From: Panax quinquefolius
Lineage: Eukaryota; Streptophyta; Magnoliopsida; Apiales; Araliaceae
NCBI GenBank assembly: GCA_020205615.1
Contig: CM035165.1
Span: 90,458,005-90,522,004, forward strand
Length of the DNA stretch: 64,000 nucleotides
Direction of reading: 5' to 3'
How positions within the stretch are numbered: the stretch's first letter is position 1; the number at the start of each line of letters is the position of its first letter. The position numbers were made by a program, and so were the translations under genes. Under the pieces are notes generated by a model. That model was not told the DNA's origin. It saw only the letters and a program-made list of their open reading frames with translations, and did no database searches. This document shows, in pieces, positions 11,411-22,952 of the stretch.

Positions 11411-12516
11411 CCCAGCTGGACTTGACTTCGGTGCACGATAAAATCGGACTAGGTGACCTTCTCTTCCATAATTTTAACATGCTTTTAGGCTCACAGCGTT
11501 TGATTTGGATGATGTGTCCTCCCTCCACATTTGTAACATATGACCGTGATCGCTCTCCTTCCTTAACAACAAAATCTTGTCGACGTCCTTCCATCATTAT
11601 TAAATCTCCTCTTTGAAACTCCCACTTTTATTGTCTTGGCCATGATTACCACCGAAGTGGTTACCATTTTTGGCATGTTGATTCCCTCCATGTTTGTTGT
11701 CACCGCTTCGATGACTGTTACCACTGGTATTTTCATTCTGCTGGCTACTTTCTCTTGGTTGCGTTGACCTGTTATCGCGCTCCAATAACTGAGCCCTATT
11801 TACAACATCTGAATATAAACACAGTTTATGAGAAATAAGATATTGACGTATCTCCGGTTTTAAACCTCTTAAAAACATCCGCGTCATTCTCTCCTCATTA
11901 TCAACCAAGTGGGGGACGCAAACCGGGACAACTCAACAAACTTAGCTTCGTACTGCGCCACAGTCATATTATTCTGCTCCAACTTGATGAACTCTACCTC
12001 TTTAATGTGGCGAATACTTTCGGGAAAGTACTTGTCGTTGAACAGTTCTTGGAACTTCTCCCAAGACATCTTCAGTGCGGCAGGTTGAGTAAGCTTTACT
12101 GATTCCCACCAGTAATCTGCCTCTCCTCGCAACATAAAGGTGACAAAAGGAACCTTTTGTTCCTCAGAGCATCCCAAGACATCAAATATCTTGGTGATCT
12201 GCTTTATCCATGCTTCCGCCTTAAGTGGTTTTGGCTATCCAATAAACTCCGGTGGTCCCAGCTCCTTGAACTGTTTAGCGGTGACCGTCCGAGAGTTTCC
12301 AGTGTTTCCACCTACATTTTGGACAGGAATTTCTCTTGCCTGATGTTGTATGAATTGCAGAAAGCTCCTAAATATTTCGTCATTCACCATTTGGTCGGTG
12401 TTGTTGTTCACCTAAGGATTATTGTCTTCCTGTTGCACATTATCCTGGGTATTAATCTGTGGTGACTCCACGATCTCATGTGCTTCATTGCTTATCTCAA
12501 CATTTTCGGATGCCAT
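11411..12516 (-). pseudogene. Gy2 gag: capsid and zinc-knuckle region
   Basis: Translation would begin at the ATG at 12516 (MASENVE). The region at 11884-12177 gives MGCSEEQKVPFVTFMLRGEA and FNDKYFPESIRHIKEVEF, typical chromovirus capsid sequence with the YWWES motif. The region at 11600-11908 gives MTRMFLRGLKPEIRQYL and then an Asn/Gly/His-rich linker. At 11440-11560 is a zinc-knuckle region in shifting frames (NYGREGHLVRF; Tyr where the second Cys of CCHC is expected). Stops and frame changes prevent a single product. Gag would package element RNA in the cytoplasm. Confidence 0.87.
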
Positions 12517-12689
12517 TTTCCAATACTGCCACAAAACAAGGGTTAATTAATATATCACATGTTATCCCTATACTCTGACCGACCTGTTAAATACCAAATA
12601 AACTTAGGTAGGTCATACTAGCGAAGGAATTCACCGTCTCTCCCCTCCTAGTTCTTATCTCACATCTCAACTAGGGATCATATCCCTAA

Positions 12690-12701
12690 GCTTTGATACC
12701 A
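12690..12701 (-). other. Gy2 primer-binding site
   Basis: TGGTATCAAAGC on the minus strand, two bases inside the LTR end TCACA. It is complementary to the 3' end of initiator-Met tRNA (usual TGGTATCAGAGC) with one change. Confidence 0.85.
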
Positions 12702-13799
12702 ACTGTGACGCCCCCAAAATAGGTATACATCACCCATCTTGAGTCGCCAGATACAAGGTACTGAATACAAATACAACTTAATTATACAATAGTCGTATAA
12801 AATACGAAAAAATATAGGTTGTGAGTTTTAATACAAATATTGTTATCTAGACAATATCCACACTCAATAGAGTCCTCATTACATTTATTATCACACTATT
12901 TCACATAATAGTGAGGACTACTAATGCACCATCTAGGACCATCACTCTGTTCTCCGACTAGTCCCAGCTACGTTCTCATTTCCTGAAGAGAACAATGAAA
13001 GAAAGGGTGAGCTCAACTAGCCCAGTAAGAAATATTATGACTAAGATAATGCAAAATAAATTATCATTAGCCTTCAGCAATGTTAAACTGATAGAATATA
13101 ATAGACAACAAGTTTAACTGCAGCGGATCAAGAAATCCATTAGAAGAGTCTAGTAAGGTATAAAATCTACTATCTTCTATGATTTAAAAAGTTTTTCAAC
13201 AACTTTATCGTTGAGACTCAGCTTAATAAATAAAATCGAATCATCCCCGCTCCACGGCCAAGGATATTCATGTAATCATCAATGGTCATGACTATACTAA
13301 ATAATCCCTGGTCATATTCATACCAACAACTGTCCACCAATGAACTACAGGCCAATGAGGACTTTTACCACATCATTCGTCACATTACGATCATGATTAT
13401 ACCAAATAATCCCTAGTCATAATCATAACAAGTCCATCTATGCACGTAAGTCAAAGATGACTTTCATCACAATATAAGCATAAGGATGATGACAATGACA
13501 ATGACATAATAATTCAATAAAACAAGTTCAAGAATAAATTTTAAAGATTTATAAATTAATTTATCCAGGAACCAATAACGTCCAAATTGTCAACATATAT
13601 AATCTTCGCTTTGTAGAGTAAAATTCAAGAATGCTCGGAAGAATATTTCCATGAAAAGATATTGGATGAGCTTAAATATCAAGGATATTCCACTAATTTC
13701 ATGGAGTATAGAAGCCAAAGCTTTAAACCAATCGAGTATAATAGAATATATGAAGCCGCAAATGGATTTTTTCGCCATTCGGTAATCCGTGAGATGATC

Positions 13800-14345
13800 A
13801 TTTCCATAATTTAATAAGGAATGAATACGAAGGATCATTCACCATGCATGTGGTAATCCACATGTAAAAGTTATTCCAATGAGAATAATAAAGAATGGAA
13901 TAATGAATGATTCACCGTGCGTGCGATCGCATGCATAAAAGTTATTCCCAATGTAATAATAAATAATGGAACTAGTCGGCATAAACGCATGACGCATGTG
14001 ATATTCCGACAAAATAATAAATAATGGAACCAGTCCTGTAAACGCATACGAGATAGGATATTAAAGCGAGAATAATAAAGAACGGAATATTAGAAGAATT
14101 TCACCATGTATGCGGTATGCCGATAAAACAAGGCTATTCCAATGTAATAATAAGAATGTAATAACAACAGAATTCACCGGGCATGCGATAGATCGCAGAT
14201 GCAAAAGTTATTCCAATAGAATAATAAAGAATGGAATAATGAAGAATTTCACCATGTATGCGGTACCAGCATAAACAAAGTTATTCCAATGAATAATAAG
14301 AATGGAATATGAAGTTCTCTTCATGAATACTGAAAGAAATAATAC
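13800..14345 (-). repeat. Hairpin-rich tandem array in Gy2 LTR
   Basis: Seven or more units alternate GTTATTCCAATGAGAATAAT / AAGAATGGAATAA with CACCATGTATGCGGTACC-like near-palindromes (CGTGCGTGCGATCGCATG, CATGTGGTAATCCACATG). It is the longest version of the array in the window. Confidence 0.75.
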
Positions 14346-14491
14346 CCTTAGAGTACAACAAATAATATCCCTTACCTTAGAAGAAACCGGATATTGGAGT
14401 AGTGAAGTAGCGTAATACTTTTCTTCTTTTCTCTATAGTTTCTCTCTCTAGAGTTTGGTGAATTGTAAGAAATAATGAAGGAATGAGCTTC

Positions 14492-14499
14492 TATTTATA
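14492..14499 (-). promoter_or_regulatory. TATA box of Gy2 5' LTR
   Basis: TATAAATA on the minus strand, followed by GAAGCTCATTCCTTCATT. Same context as in the other LTRs of the family. Confidence 0.75.
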
Positions 14500-15641
14500 G
14501 GAGAATGGACTGAATAGTAACTAATTCATGAACGGTCCAGATTGATTTACTTTTAAACAGATGGTCCATATTGGTTTACTATTAAAACTTAAAGCAACGA
14601 TCCATACTGATTTACTATTAAAACTATAAACCAGCGATCCATATTGATTTCTATTTATTATAACTTTCCACCGGCGGTCCATATTAATTTACTATTATAT
14701 CTTCAACCAATGGTCTAAAAATTAGCACATCTCCTCATGGAATAATATTGTACCCAAAAAATGATTTGGATGAAAAGAAATATATTTTACGGGTGAATAG
14801 TACCCGTGAATAGTAACTCATGCATAGTACTCAATACCTAAAAGTGCCCCAAAAATACCGATTGAACAATATAACCTCCGCATAACAATTATTATTGAAA
14901 CAAATGTCGATTTCCCCTAACACAAATAATTCCAATACAATGGAACTATAAATTTATCTTTAATCAACACGAACTTATTCATCATTAATATTGTAATTCA
15001 CAATATTTAACAACCGTGTCGCGTTCAGGAAAGAGGGGCTTTCGATAAGGATTTCTCCTTATTGGTAGCGCAATTAGGTGACCAAACCTCTCCTCGATGT
15101 AACTTCTAGACATTGTCAATATTGCAAATAATAATATGAATAACTTTGTCGTCTCAATTATTGATTTAATAATATATCATATTATGCAGATGATACTGTA
15201 ACAATAATTGAATCAATAATATGAGAGATATGATGCAACAATTACTGTAGCAATAATTGAGTATAACTGAGTGACTTCTCACGTAAGCATCAATAATCAA
15301 TACTGTGTACTACTATGCAGCCACGCGTATTACTGTACTTTTACTATAGGGTAGTTCAATAGTTTTAACGGTAACACCTCTGCTGTTATTATTATAGAAA
15401 GATAATTTTGTCGTTTTCTAACTACGACAATACTTCCGTTGTGGGGTTCACCAATGATTGTGCCGTCGTATGAATATTCCCGAATATTCCCCGACCAATC
15501 GAATATTATATAACCACTTGCTTACTTTGCAAAATTTGTAAATATCACCCATAACTATAACATTATATCAAATCCACACCATAATATTCAAAAATATATT
15601 TCGAGAAAATTATTCTTTATCCATAAAAGTTGGGGTCTTCA

Positions 15642-15643
<2 letters not shown>

Positions 15644-15703
<60 letters not shown>
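15644..15703. repeat. (TA)n microsatellite
   Basis: About 30 uninterrupted TA units immediately outside the Gy2 LTR. It may be the insertion target or later slippage. Confidence 0.95.
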
Positions 15704-15707
<4 letters not shown>

Positions 15708-15786
15708 GTTTGACATAATTTGGGAACTAATGGATATGGAAAATATACATGTTTGACATAGTTTGGGAAATAATGGATATGGAAAG
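15703..15786. repeat. Direct repeat, two 43-bp units
   Basis: TACATGTTTGACATAATTTG at 15703 and TACATGTTTGACATAGTTTG at 15746, each followed by GGAA.TAATGGATATGGAAA. Two near-identical units. Confidence 0.85.
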
Positions 15787-18700
15787 ACAACTTCTAAGTT
15801 CAAATTTATCACTATATATATAATTTTAATTTGACTCAAGAATGAACAAAAAGGGATAAGTAACGAAAGAATTATGATACAAAACAAAATAGTGTTTTGT
15901 TAAAGTAAAATTAGGAAAAGCAGGTGTTATAACTCTCGGCTTGAGATGAATTTTGAATAAAGATATATTTTGACGTATAATAACTTATTTTGACGCAATG
16001 AAAAGATTTTCTTAAATTTTAGAATGTTTGAATTTAATTTTGAATTATAAGCTTATTGGAGAAGTTAACAGGAATGTTAAAATATAATTATGGGAAGTAA
16101 ATTAATAAAAGTGAATATTATTCTGAGGAAGTTATTTTGTTGACAGAAAATATTTTATATTTAATGTTGTAGAAGACTCAGAATTGAGTATGGAAGAATG
16201 AAATATTGAATGTGAATAATGTAGATGATGAACTATGGACGGAGAAAAGTTTCCCTAACTTGTACAAATTGATTATTGTGTGCTAGTTTCTTTAAATTTT
16301 TACAGGTTTCCTCACTTTGAGCAATTTCTTTAACTTGTAGTAAGATTGTTATTATTGCAAGTTCTAAACTTACCAAATTTTTTAATAATTGTGCAAGTTT
16401 CGGCACTACGTGTATTTGAATTTTTTTTATTAGCTAAACTTATGTTCGTTGTTATGTAATATCAAATTGTTCAATATGTTGGTCATGAATATTATTTTAA
16501 GAGTGAATGTCATTTGTTTCAGCTATTCTATTGTGGAAGTAGTTAAGACTGAGGAAGAACAACCTCATAATATAAGGCCATATATTTATAGAAAGTTTTT
16601 AAGTCTATCTGACTATTAACCACTTATGGAGAGTAAACAATTTATATAACTGTGGGGACTTTTGGGCCATATAATGTCGACTTAACTCTTTTAGTTTTGG
16701 CATAATTAAGAGATTTGACAATTTTTGTGGCTATTAACTTTTATAAAAGAGTTCAATTTCTCATGACCATGTACAGAATTAAGAGCAATTATGACTGTTG
16801 AATTATGTATGATGTGTTCATGGTTCTCATGACCATGTATAACAATCAAAGCAATTATGACTGTTAAAATCTGTATGATGAGTTCATGGTCCTCAAGACC
16901 ATTGGTAAAAGTTTTTAGTTGACTATTAAATAATTATTGTCCATATAATGCCGACTTGGAGATTATATAGCCAGGCCATATATTTTCATGGTGAGGCTTT
17001 AGCTTGTCAGGTTGTTAGGTTACGCTCAATCAAAGAAATGTTTTTTGAAAAATTAAAGAGTTAATGGTTAACGACCCCTCAGTAATAATCTAAAGAAAAA
17101 GGCTATGATATTGAAGTTCTAATACTACTTATTTACTTTGTGTTGTCACACATTTATGAAGTTTCACATGTTGAAAAGCCTCTTTAACGAGCTATTCATT
17201 TTTTCAAAGTATATTTATTCACTGTTAATTTATTCTGACAAGTCACTGTGTACTACGTATAGTAAGGTAACATGTTACGAGTGTCATATTTAGTGTTGTT
17301 ACATTGATCACATATAATGCGATTCAACATAACTCTCTTTCCTTTAAGTCGACCATTCAAGTAACTAAAGTTGATAATCCTTACAATTTAGAAATATTAA
17401 ATTATTGATTCATGTTTATTCATTAAATTGTTTCATTTCAATTTTATACTTATTGAGCATATTCGATTCTAACTCTTGCCAAACATTAACTTGGTGCAGG
17501 TAGAAAATAATGATAGGACAGAATGGTCGATTTAAACTATAGAATGGAAGATTAAAATCATATAAAGGTTACTGGGTTGGTATCGGGTAAAAGAATAAGA
17601 CCTAAGTTGCGATACCGCGATGAAGTATGTGATATAATGTATAAATAGACTAGTTAAATAAAAAAAATATTGATAGATGTTGAGGATGATGATGAATAGT
17701 GAATACCAAGTCTGTTGTAGCGAGTACTCAGATTTTGGGGGCATTATAGCTTTCTCCTCTGCCGCCGCTGTAAACATTTCTCTCTCTTTCTCTCTCTTTC
17801 CTCGCCCCTCCCTCACGTGGCTCTCAAATCTCACCTCCTTCCCGTCGTCTCCCTCAATTTCGGTCCTTCGATCCTCCTCGTCCCCTTTAACAGATCAACG
17901 GCGTAGTGCGCATTGGTGGGGGTGGTGGCATAATGCAGCGGTGGTGCTTCTTTTCCCCTTTAACACTGGATAGGATCCATTTTATTTTATTTTATTTTCC
18001 ATTCCCACTTAAGTAACAACCAAAAATTAAATGCTTCATTTTATTTTCTCTAATGAACAGTACTGTGGAGGGGGGTGGTGATACTACAAATAACAAGCAA
18101 ACAAAGGGGCTCCATTTCAATAAGTTACATTTCAATTTGCCTAAAAAATAGGTTAAGTACAATATTAATTTTGTTTGTCCTAGTAATTGAATGTATATAC
18201 TTCTTACAGTCCAAATTAGAAGCCAATAATGTCCTCTTTGTATTGACTTAAAATGTTAATTAGTTTAAATTTGTTCATTATAGTTATGTTTTGCTTCTTA
18301 CACAAACACATTAACAAAGTTTGAGCACATATTTGTCAAGTATATCATTTTATAAGATATAGAATAGCAACAATGAAAGTTAAGATCTTGCAAGTAAGAT
18401 TTATGATAAATAAACCAATGATCAAAATAAATATATCACTTTATAGTTTAGGATCAATTTGGTTTATATAGTGCTTATCACTCTCAAAGATTTGGCTATA
18501 TATGAATCAACGTTTTATACACAAAGGACAATTTTCCTTGCAAGAATGATAAGGATAATGTCGACTGCACTAAGAATAAATTGATTATTCAATCTCAAAG
18601 AATAAATTGTCTTTATCCGAAAATTATTGGCATCAAATTTACATTCAAAAATAACTCAACGGAAGAAAAGAAACCTGTATGAATTTGTAGTCCTCTGATA

Positions 18701-19185
18701 CAAATGTCATCCTTCGAAAAGCTCTACAATTACATATTTTTAGGAAATTGTAAAATCCTTGACCAGATTTGTACTACATGTTGCCTTCTACCAAAAAATA
18801 AAATAAAATACGGTTTAGTATTGCATTTGTCTAATTTTTCAATGTTTGTGACCAATACAATAATATATATAAAACTTTATTTCATAAAATGAATACGTAA
18901 AATACAATGTCCGACTAGATATCCTTCTGAATACGAAGGAATAAAGCGGGAATTGAATAAATAAATAAAAAAATTAAATAATGTGGAGTGTCAATATGAC
19001 TTCCCTTATTTGTTACAATAATCTAGTCATATATACTCTTGTAAAAATGATGGGCATTGTGTTTTTTGTTTGTATAATAACTTGTTTATATATGGATTTT
19101 AAGCACATGAAAGCAAGTGTTGGATTAAGTGAAATTATTAACCAGGATTTTACCCATATCCAAAGTCATGGGTTGAAATCCCACT
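15787..19185. other. Low-copy intergenic sequence without a recognisable gene
   Basis: AT-rich, unlike anything else in the window. No open frame shows a known domain. It contains the tandem repeat at 16757-16906 and a C/T-rich stretch at 17750-17880 (CTCTCTCTTTCTCTCTCTTT) inside a locally GC-richer block (17740-17960) that could be a gene 5' region or a captured fragment. I could not assign it. Confidence 0.5.
16757..16906. repeat. Direct repeat, two units of about 75 bp
   Basis: TTCTCATGACCATGTA then AGCAATTATGACTGTT, TGTATGATG and GTTCATGGT occur twice in the same order, beginning near 16757 and 16833. Confidence 0.8.
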
Positions 19186-19914
19186 TCAGAGTAGCTCCCA
19201 ATCAAAGCAATGCAACAACTGAGCCAACACAAATTGAATGTTGATCAATCCTAGCTGCATTCCAGGGCACCCTCTTCTACCTGACCCAAATGGTAAGAGC
19301 TGGAAATCACGTCCTCGAAGATCTATTTTGCTCCTAGTAAACCTCTTAGGAAGGAATTCTTCAACGTCTTCAGACCACACATTAGGATCTCGTCGTAAGG
19401 CCCAAGCATTTACGATTACTCGTGATTTCTTAGGTATGTAATACCCGTCGATCACAATATCCTCCCTAAACTCATGAGGACCCAATAATGGTGCAATAGG
19501 ATGCAGTCTTAAACCTTCTTTAACCACCATATATAGGTATTCTAACTTTGGCAGATTAGTCTCCTCCACCATTCGATCAAGTCCTACAATGGTATTTACT
19601 TCCTCTTGACACTTTTTCATCACCCTTGGATTCCTTATGAGTTCTGCTAGTATCCATTTGATGGAGGTATATGAAGTATCGATCGCTGCTGTGATAATGT
19701 CTACAATGATAGATTTAATACCCGACCTGTCAATTGCTTTAGCTAACTCGTGATGGGTGCTTGTGGATTTTTTCATCAATGATAGCATTTCATCAACAAA
19801 GTCGGTATTTTCCTTTTGAAGGCCATTACTTGCGTTTTGTTCATGCTCATCAATAATTAGCTCCAACATTTTGTCAAGTTTCTTGCCGGCTTCCTTAAAG
19901 CTTCGAGTCAATCC
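19186..19914 (-). pseudogene. P450 exon 2 remnant (I-helix to haem loop)
   Basis: Open for 242 codons from the splice acceptor (ATATAG before GGATTGACT, residues GLTRSFKE) to a TGA after WELL. Within the 241-residue track: AAIDTS at 75-80, EGLR at 132-135, haem Cys at 215. The frame is clean, unlike the upstream part. The stop replaces the usual WELPNG continuation, so the last beta-sheet region is lost. Confidence 0.9.
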
Positions 19915-20023
19915 CTATATAGAGGAAATATATATTGAGATGCATGTTTTGTGGTTATTAAAATGTTAAAATATATATAAACAAAATAAAACTTTCTTTA
20001 AAGTTAGAGATATATATTAATAC
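19915..20023 (-). other. Probable P450 intron (109 bp)
   Basis: The minus strand begins GTATTAATATAT after the exon end CTTCGA and ends ATATATAG before GGATTG. GT-AG borders and the placement between ALDLQ-like and GLTR-like residues support a retained intron, so this is not a processed copy. Confidence 0.6.
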
Positions 20024-20185
20024 TCGAAGGTCAGTGTGAGTGCAGGAAAGACAAAATCTGCAAGATTGAACTTTCACCAATAAGCGGCGCCTCATTCATA
20101 ATACCTTGAGATCAAACCTATCACCTTTTCTACGTCCCAAAAAAGAACCTATAAGTCGTATTACCGATAAGATCAGTACACACTC
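20024..20185 (-). pseudogene. P450 exon 1 remnant, frameshifted
   Basis: Minus-strand pieces LGRRKGDRFDLK and GIMNEAPLIGESSILQIL resemble the segment before the intron in CYP736A proteins, but they lie in different frames with stops between. No N-terminal anchor or proline-rich hinge is visible upstream to 20420. Confidence 0.7.
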
Positions 20186-21255
20186 AGACTAATATCCACC
20201 ACCTCACATTTAGCGGTGGCATGTGTAAGAGAATGTTCCTGAGTTAGAACTCTTCCAAACATCATGAGTTCTTATTTATTTATTTTCAAGATAGGCCTAA
20301 GTGTTAAGAGTCAATGGAGGCCATGCATGTAGCCTCTGATATTGACCGCTTGTACGTACCCTCTAAACTTAGTTATTCATCACCCACCTACCACAGATTT
20401 TACATCAATAATCAATAACTATATATAATAAGGCAGTAATAGATTTTATGAATTAATTTTATGAGTCTTTTAGTTGATCACGAGTCAATTATTTATGACT
20501 AGAATTAGAAATAAAAAATTTTGGTTTGTTTATGGATTATAAAATATGATTATGGTTCTTTCTAAGAACTAATTCAAAACATACAACTTGTTTTTAATGA
20601 GTTGAATCAGTTGCAACCAAATGATTATGTGTCTAATATAGGTCAACTCATTTTTTAAATTTAAAACATACCAACTATTATTATGACCAAATGAAGTAAA
20701 TTACTTAATATATTAATTTTTTATAATATTCGTTCAATTTCTCTTTCTAATTTTTTTGAACATATTTTCTCTCTAAAAAAAATTCCGACTCCGGGACAAT
20801 GTGACGCGATCACTTGTTTATATTTCTTAGTTATTAACTTATTACATTTGTCTTTAGCTAAAAAAATAAATAAATAAATTGACAAAACTGAAGGAGCTAT
20901 AAAGCCAGAAAAAATGAACATGAAGCAACCTACAACTCAAATTTTATGCTATTTTTTTTCCAAATCTAAAAGATATGAAGAAGGAAATACAATAGGAAAT
21001 ATAAAAAACATATAAAAATAAATATAAAATATAAAAGAAATACTTGTACCAAATTGAAAACAAAGCTAAAATGACAAGAATAGGAACTGAGAAGGTTAAA
21101 AAAAGTAGTGGAATAATAACACATGATCAGAGGGTAGCAAAAAAAAATTCCCAAGGCCTTTTGGCAGACGACTTATAATCCAACTTACACCTAGATTTAT
21201 ATAGAGATCGAAATAGAAAGAGAGAGAATACATAGATTGGTTTTTTTATTAGTTA
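20186..21255. other. Intergenic, nothing recognised
   Basis: AT-rich sequence between the P450 remnant and the fold-back element. Short open frames have no recognisable domain. I saw no RNA gene or repeat copy. Confidence 0.5.
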
Positions 21256-21440
21256 GAATGGCAGCTATCCAAGTTGCCACCCATTTTTAAAGTCGTCTCT
21301 AAAATTTATTTTTCACCAATTAAATCCTTAAAAGGACATTTTTTGACATTTCAGTTCTTTTACCCGATTTGAACCCTACCCATTTTGACCAAATTTTGTT
21401 CCACCCGACCTAGTTTAACCCAATGCCAATTTCACCAATT
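21256..21440 (+). repeat. Left terminal inverted repeat of fold-back element
   Basis: Pairs with 22464-22667 over about 190 bp with roughly one difference every five to eight bases. The outer limit is approximate. Confidence 0.72.
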
Positions 21441-22463
21441 ATTTTTTTTTAAAAAAACTAAAAAGTTTTAAATTATTATAAAAGTAAATGATATTTTGAA
21501 AATAATATTTTATTTTAAAATATTAATAATAATTATTATTTTAAATATTCTTAAAAATAATTATTATTTTCAGGAAAAAATATTAGAAGCTTTTATGTTT
21601 TTCATAAAATGAGTAAAGTTTCATAAAATAAAGATTCAAAAAAATTAAATAAGAAAATAAAACTTTATTTTCAAAGAAATAGATTTTTTTTTTCATTTTT
21701 TTTGTAACACTTTATTTTTAGAAGAAAAAAATTGGTTTTGTCTTTACCATTATTATATGTATTCTTAATATTAGAGTTTTTAAAAACAAAAACTAAAAAT
21801 AGAAATTAAAATAAAAAAACATTAAAAGATAAATAAAAAAGCTGATTCATTTCTAAAAAAACAAATTAAAAAGTTTTTTAAAAATTATTATTTTCAAGAA
21901 AAAAATTAGAAAATTTTTATATTTAAAAATGAGTAAAGTTTTATAAAATATTGATTAAAAAAATAAAACAAAAAAATACAACTTTATTTTTAGTAAAAAA
22001 TAGAAATATTTTTAAAAAAAAATTAGTAAATTTCATAAAATATAGATTAAAAAATAAAATTAGAAAACTTTATTTTCATTAAAAATATAATTTTATATTT
22101 TTAAACGATGTATATTTTCCTAAAATTAATTAAGAATTAGAAATTTTAAACTTTAATTTTTGAATCTATATTTTATGAAACTTCACTCAATTTAGGAAAA
22201 AATAAAAGTTTCTAATATTTTTTCTAAAATTAATAACTATTTTTAAATCTTTTTAAAATTTTAATTTATTTTAAAATATAAAAATAAATATTATATAAAA
22301 ATAATATTTTAATTTATAATATTAAAATAAATTATTATTTTTGAAAAATATTATTTTATTTTAAAATATTATAATTAATTAATATTTTAAAATATTAAAA
22401 AAAGTATTATTTTAAAAATAATATTTTATTTTTAAATATTTAAAATAATAATTTGAAAATAAT

Positions 22464-22667
22464 TAATTGGTAAAATTGGGTTCGGGTCAAACTGGGCATC
22501 TTGATTGGGTAAAAATTTGGTCTAAATGGGTCGGATTGGGGTCAAATTTGGTAAAAGGAACGAAAATGTCAAAACATATCGTTTTAAGGGCCTAATTAGC
22601 GAAAAATGAATTTTGGGGAAGACTTTAAAAGTGAGTGACATAACTTGGAGGGACAAAAGTAACATTC
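22464..22667 (-). repeat. Right terminal inverted repeat of fold-back element
   Basis: Reverse complement of the left repeat, with small indels. GGTCAAACTGGGCATC and TGGGTAAAAATTTGGTC are among the blocks that pair with the left end. Confidence 0.72.
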
Positions 22668-22952
22668 AATCTTTCAATTATGAAGAAGGAGACGGAGAAG
22701 TCGATGTGTGAGAGGAGAGAATTGTATTCTTTTGATTTTAGTTCGGAACAAATTAAAAAATAGGTTGAAATCAGTTAACTGGTTTGTGTTTGTTTATCTT
22801 TTAAGAAATACGGGTCTAAATTTTAACCTACTTAGATAATTTAAAGTACTTATTAACCGATTCATATGGTCCAAGTAAATTTGGATTGGGCTACCAATTT
22901 GTAAGCCAAATTTTCAGGCCTATTCAAGACTATATATATTTTAGATACAATG
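22668..22952. other. Intergenic, nothing recognised
   Basis: Short stretch between the fold-back element and the first gypsy LTR. No gene or repeat unit recognised. Confidence 0.5.

Larger units (their letters stand above)
1..15642 (-). mobile_element. Gy2: Ty3/gypsy (Tekay-type) retrotransposon, 3' end outside window, split by Gy1
   Basis: Read on the minus strand, the order is 5' LTR (12704-15642), iMet-type primer-binding site (12690-12701), gag with zinc knuckles, aspartic protease, RT, RNase H and the start of integrase, then the window edge. RT is interrupted at 1140/10218 by element Gy1. Across the gap the peptide resumes without loss: YSKSHE on the right continues as [10 protein letters not shown] on the left, a standard gypsy RT stretch. 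The Tekay/Del chromovirus assignment is an inference from relatedness to the chromodomain-bearing fragment at 33557-34316. The 3' LTR is not in the window. Frameshifts are frequent, though some may be sequencing errors. Confidence 0.9.
12704..15642 (-). repeat. Gy2 5' LTR (2939 bp)
   Basis: The plus strand begins TGTGACGCCC and ends GGGGTCTTCAA, where the last bases depart from the expected GGGGTCTCACA. It is about 500 bp longer than the Gy1 LTRs, mainly through extra array units (13800-14345) and extra sequence at 14560-15010, including four diverged copies of GGTCCATATTGATTTACT-like text. The TATA box is at 14492-14499. Confidence 0.88.
19186..20185 (-). pseudogene. Cytochrome P450, CYP736A-like, truncated at both ends
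   Basis: A haem monooxygenase of the plant A-type (CYP71 clan), normally ER-anchored and about 500 residues. Two exon parts remain. The downstream one (19186-19914, 241 codons) has the I-helix AAIDTS, K-helix KEGLRLHP (ExxR), PKRF in place of PERF, and haem loop FGSGRRGCPGMQLGL with the Cys ligand. It stops at HCFDWELL, about 35 residues before the usual C-terminus. The upstream part (20024-20185) shows RKGDRFDLK and NEAPLIG in different frames. The membrane anchor and first 150 or so residues are not seen. Sequence around the motifs (MVEETNLPKLEYLYMVVKEG, IDLRGRDFQLLPFGSG) is closest in my reading to CYP736A. Substrate unknown. Probably non-functional. Confidence 0.88.
21256..22667. mobile_element. 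Fold-back element with about 190-bp terminal inverted repeats
   Basis: The left end (21256-21440) and the reverse complement of the right end (22464-22667) share, in order, CCAAGTT, TTTTAAAGTC, AAAATT.ATTTTTC, AATT.. CCTTAAAA, TTTTGACATTT, GTTC.TTTTACC, TTTGA.CCC and GACCAAATTTT. The interior is extremely AT-rich and itself folds back. No transposase is present, so it is a non-autonomous DNA element. Long inverted repeats suggest a Mutator-like or Foldback-type origin, but I could not define the target duplication. Confidence 0.75.

Noticed and set aside
15639..15887. Open frame with a run of Tyr-Ile repeats
   Set aside because: It is the (TA)n microsatellite read as protein. The same applies to frames at 47237-47446 and 56506-56781.
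17677..17973. 98-codon plus-strand open frame in a GC-richer block
   Set aside because: Low-complexity Ser/Phe-rich translation of a C/T-rich stretch. No domain, no splice or start context that convinces.
15787..22952. Search for tRNA, snRNA or microRNA genes in the low-copy island
   Set aside because: No box A/B pattern or tRNA arm set was recognised by eye. The only long hairpin is the fold-back transposon.
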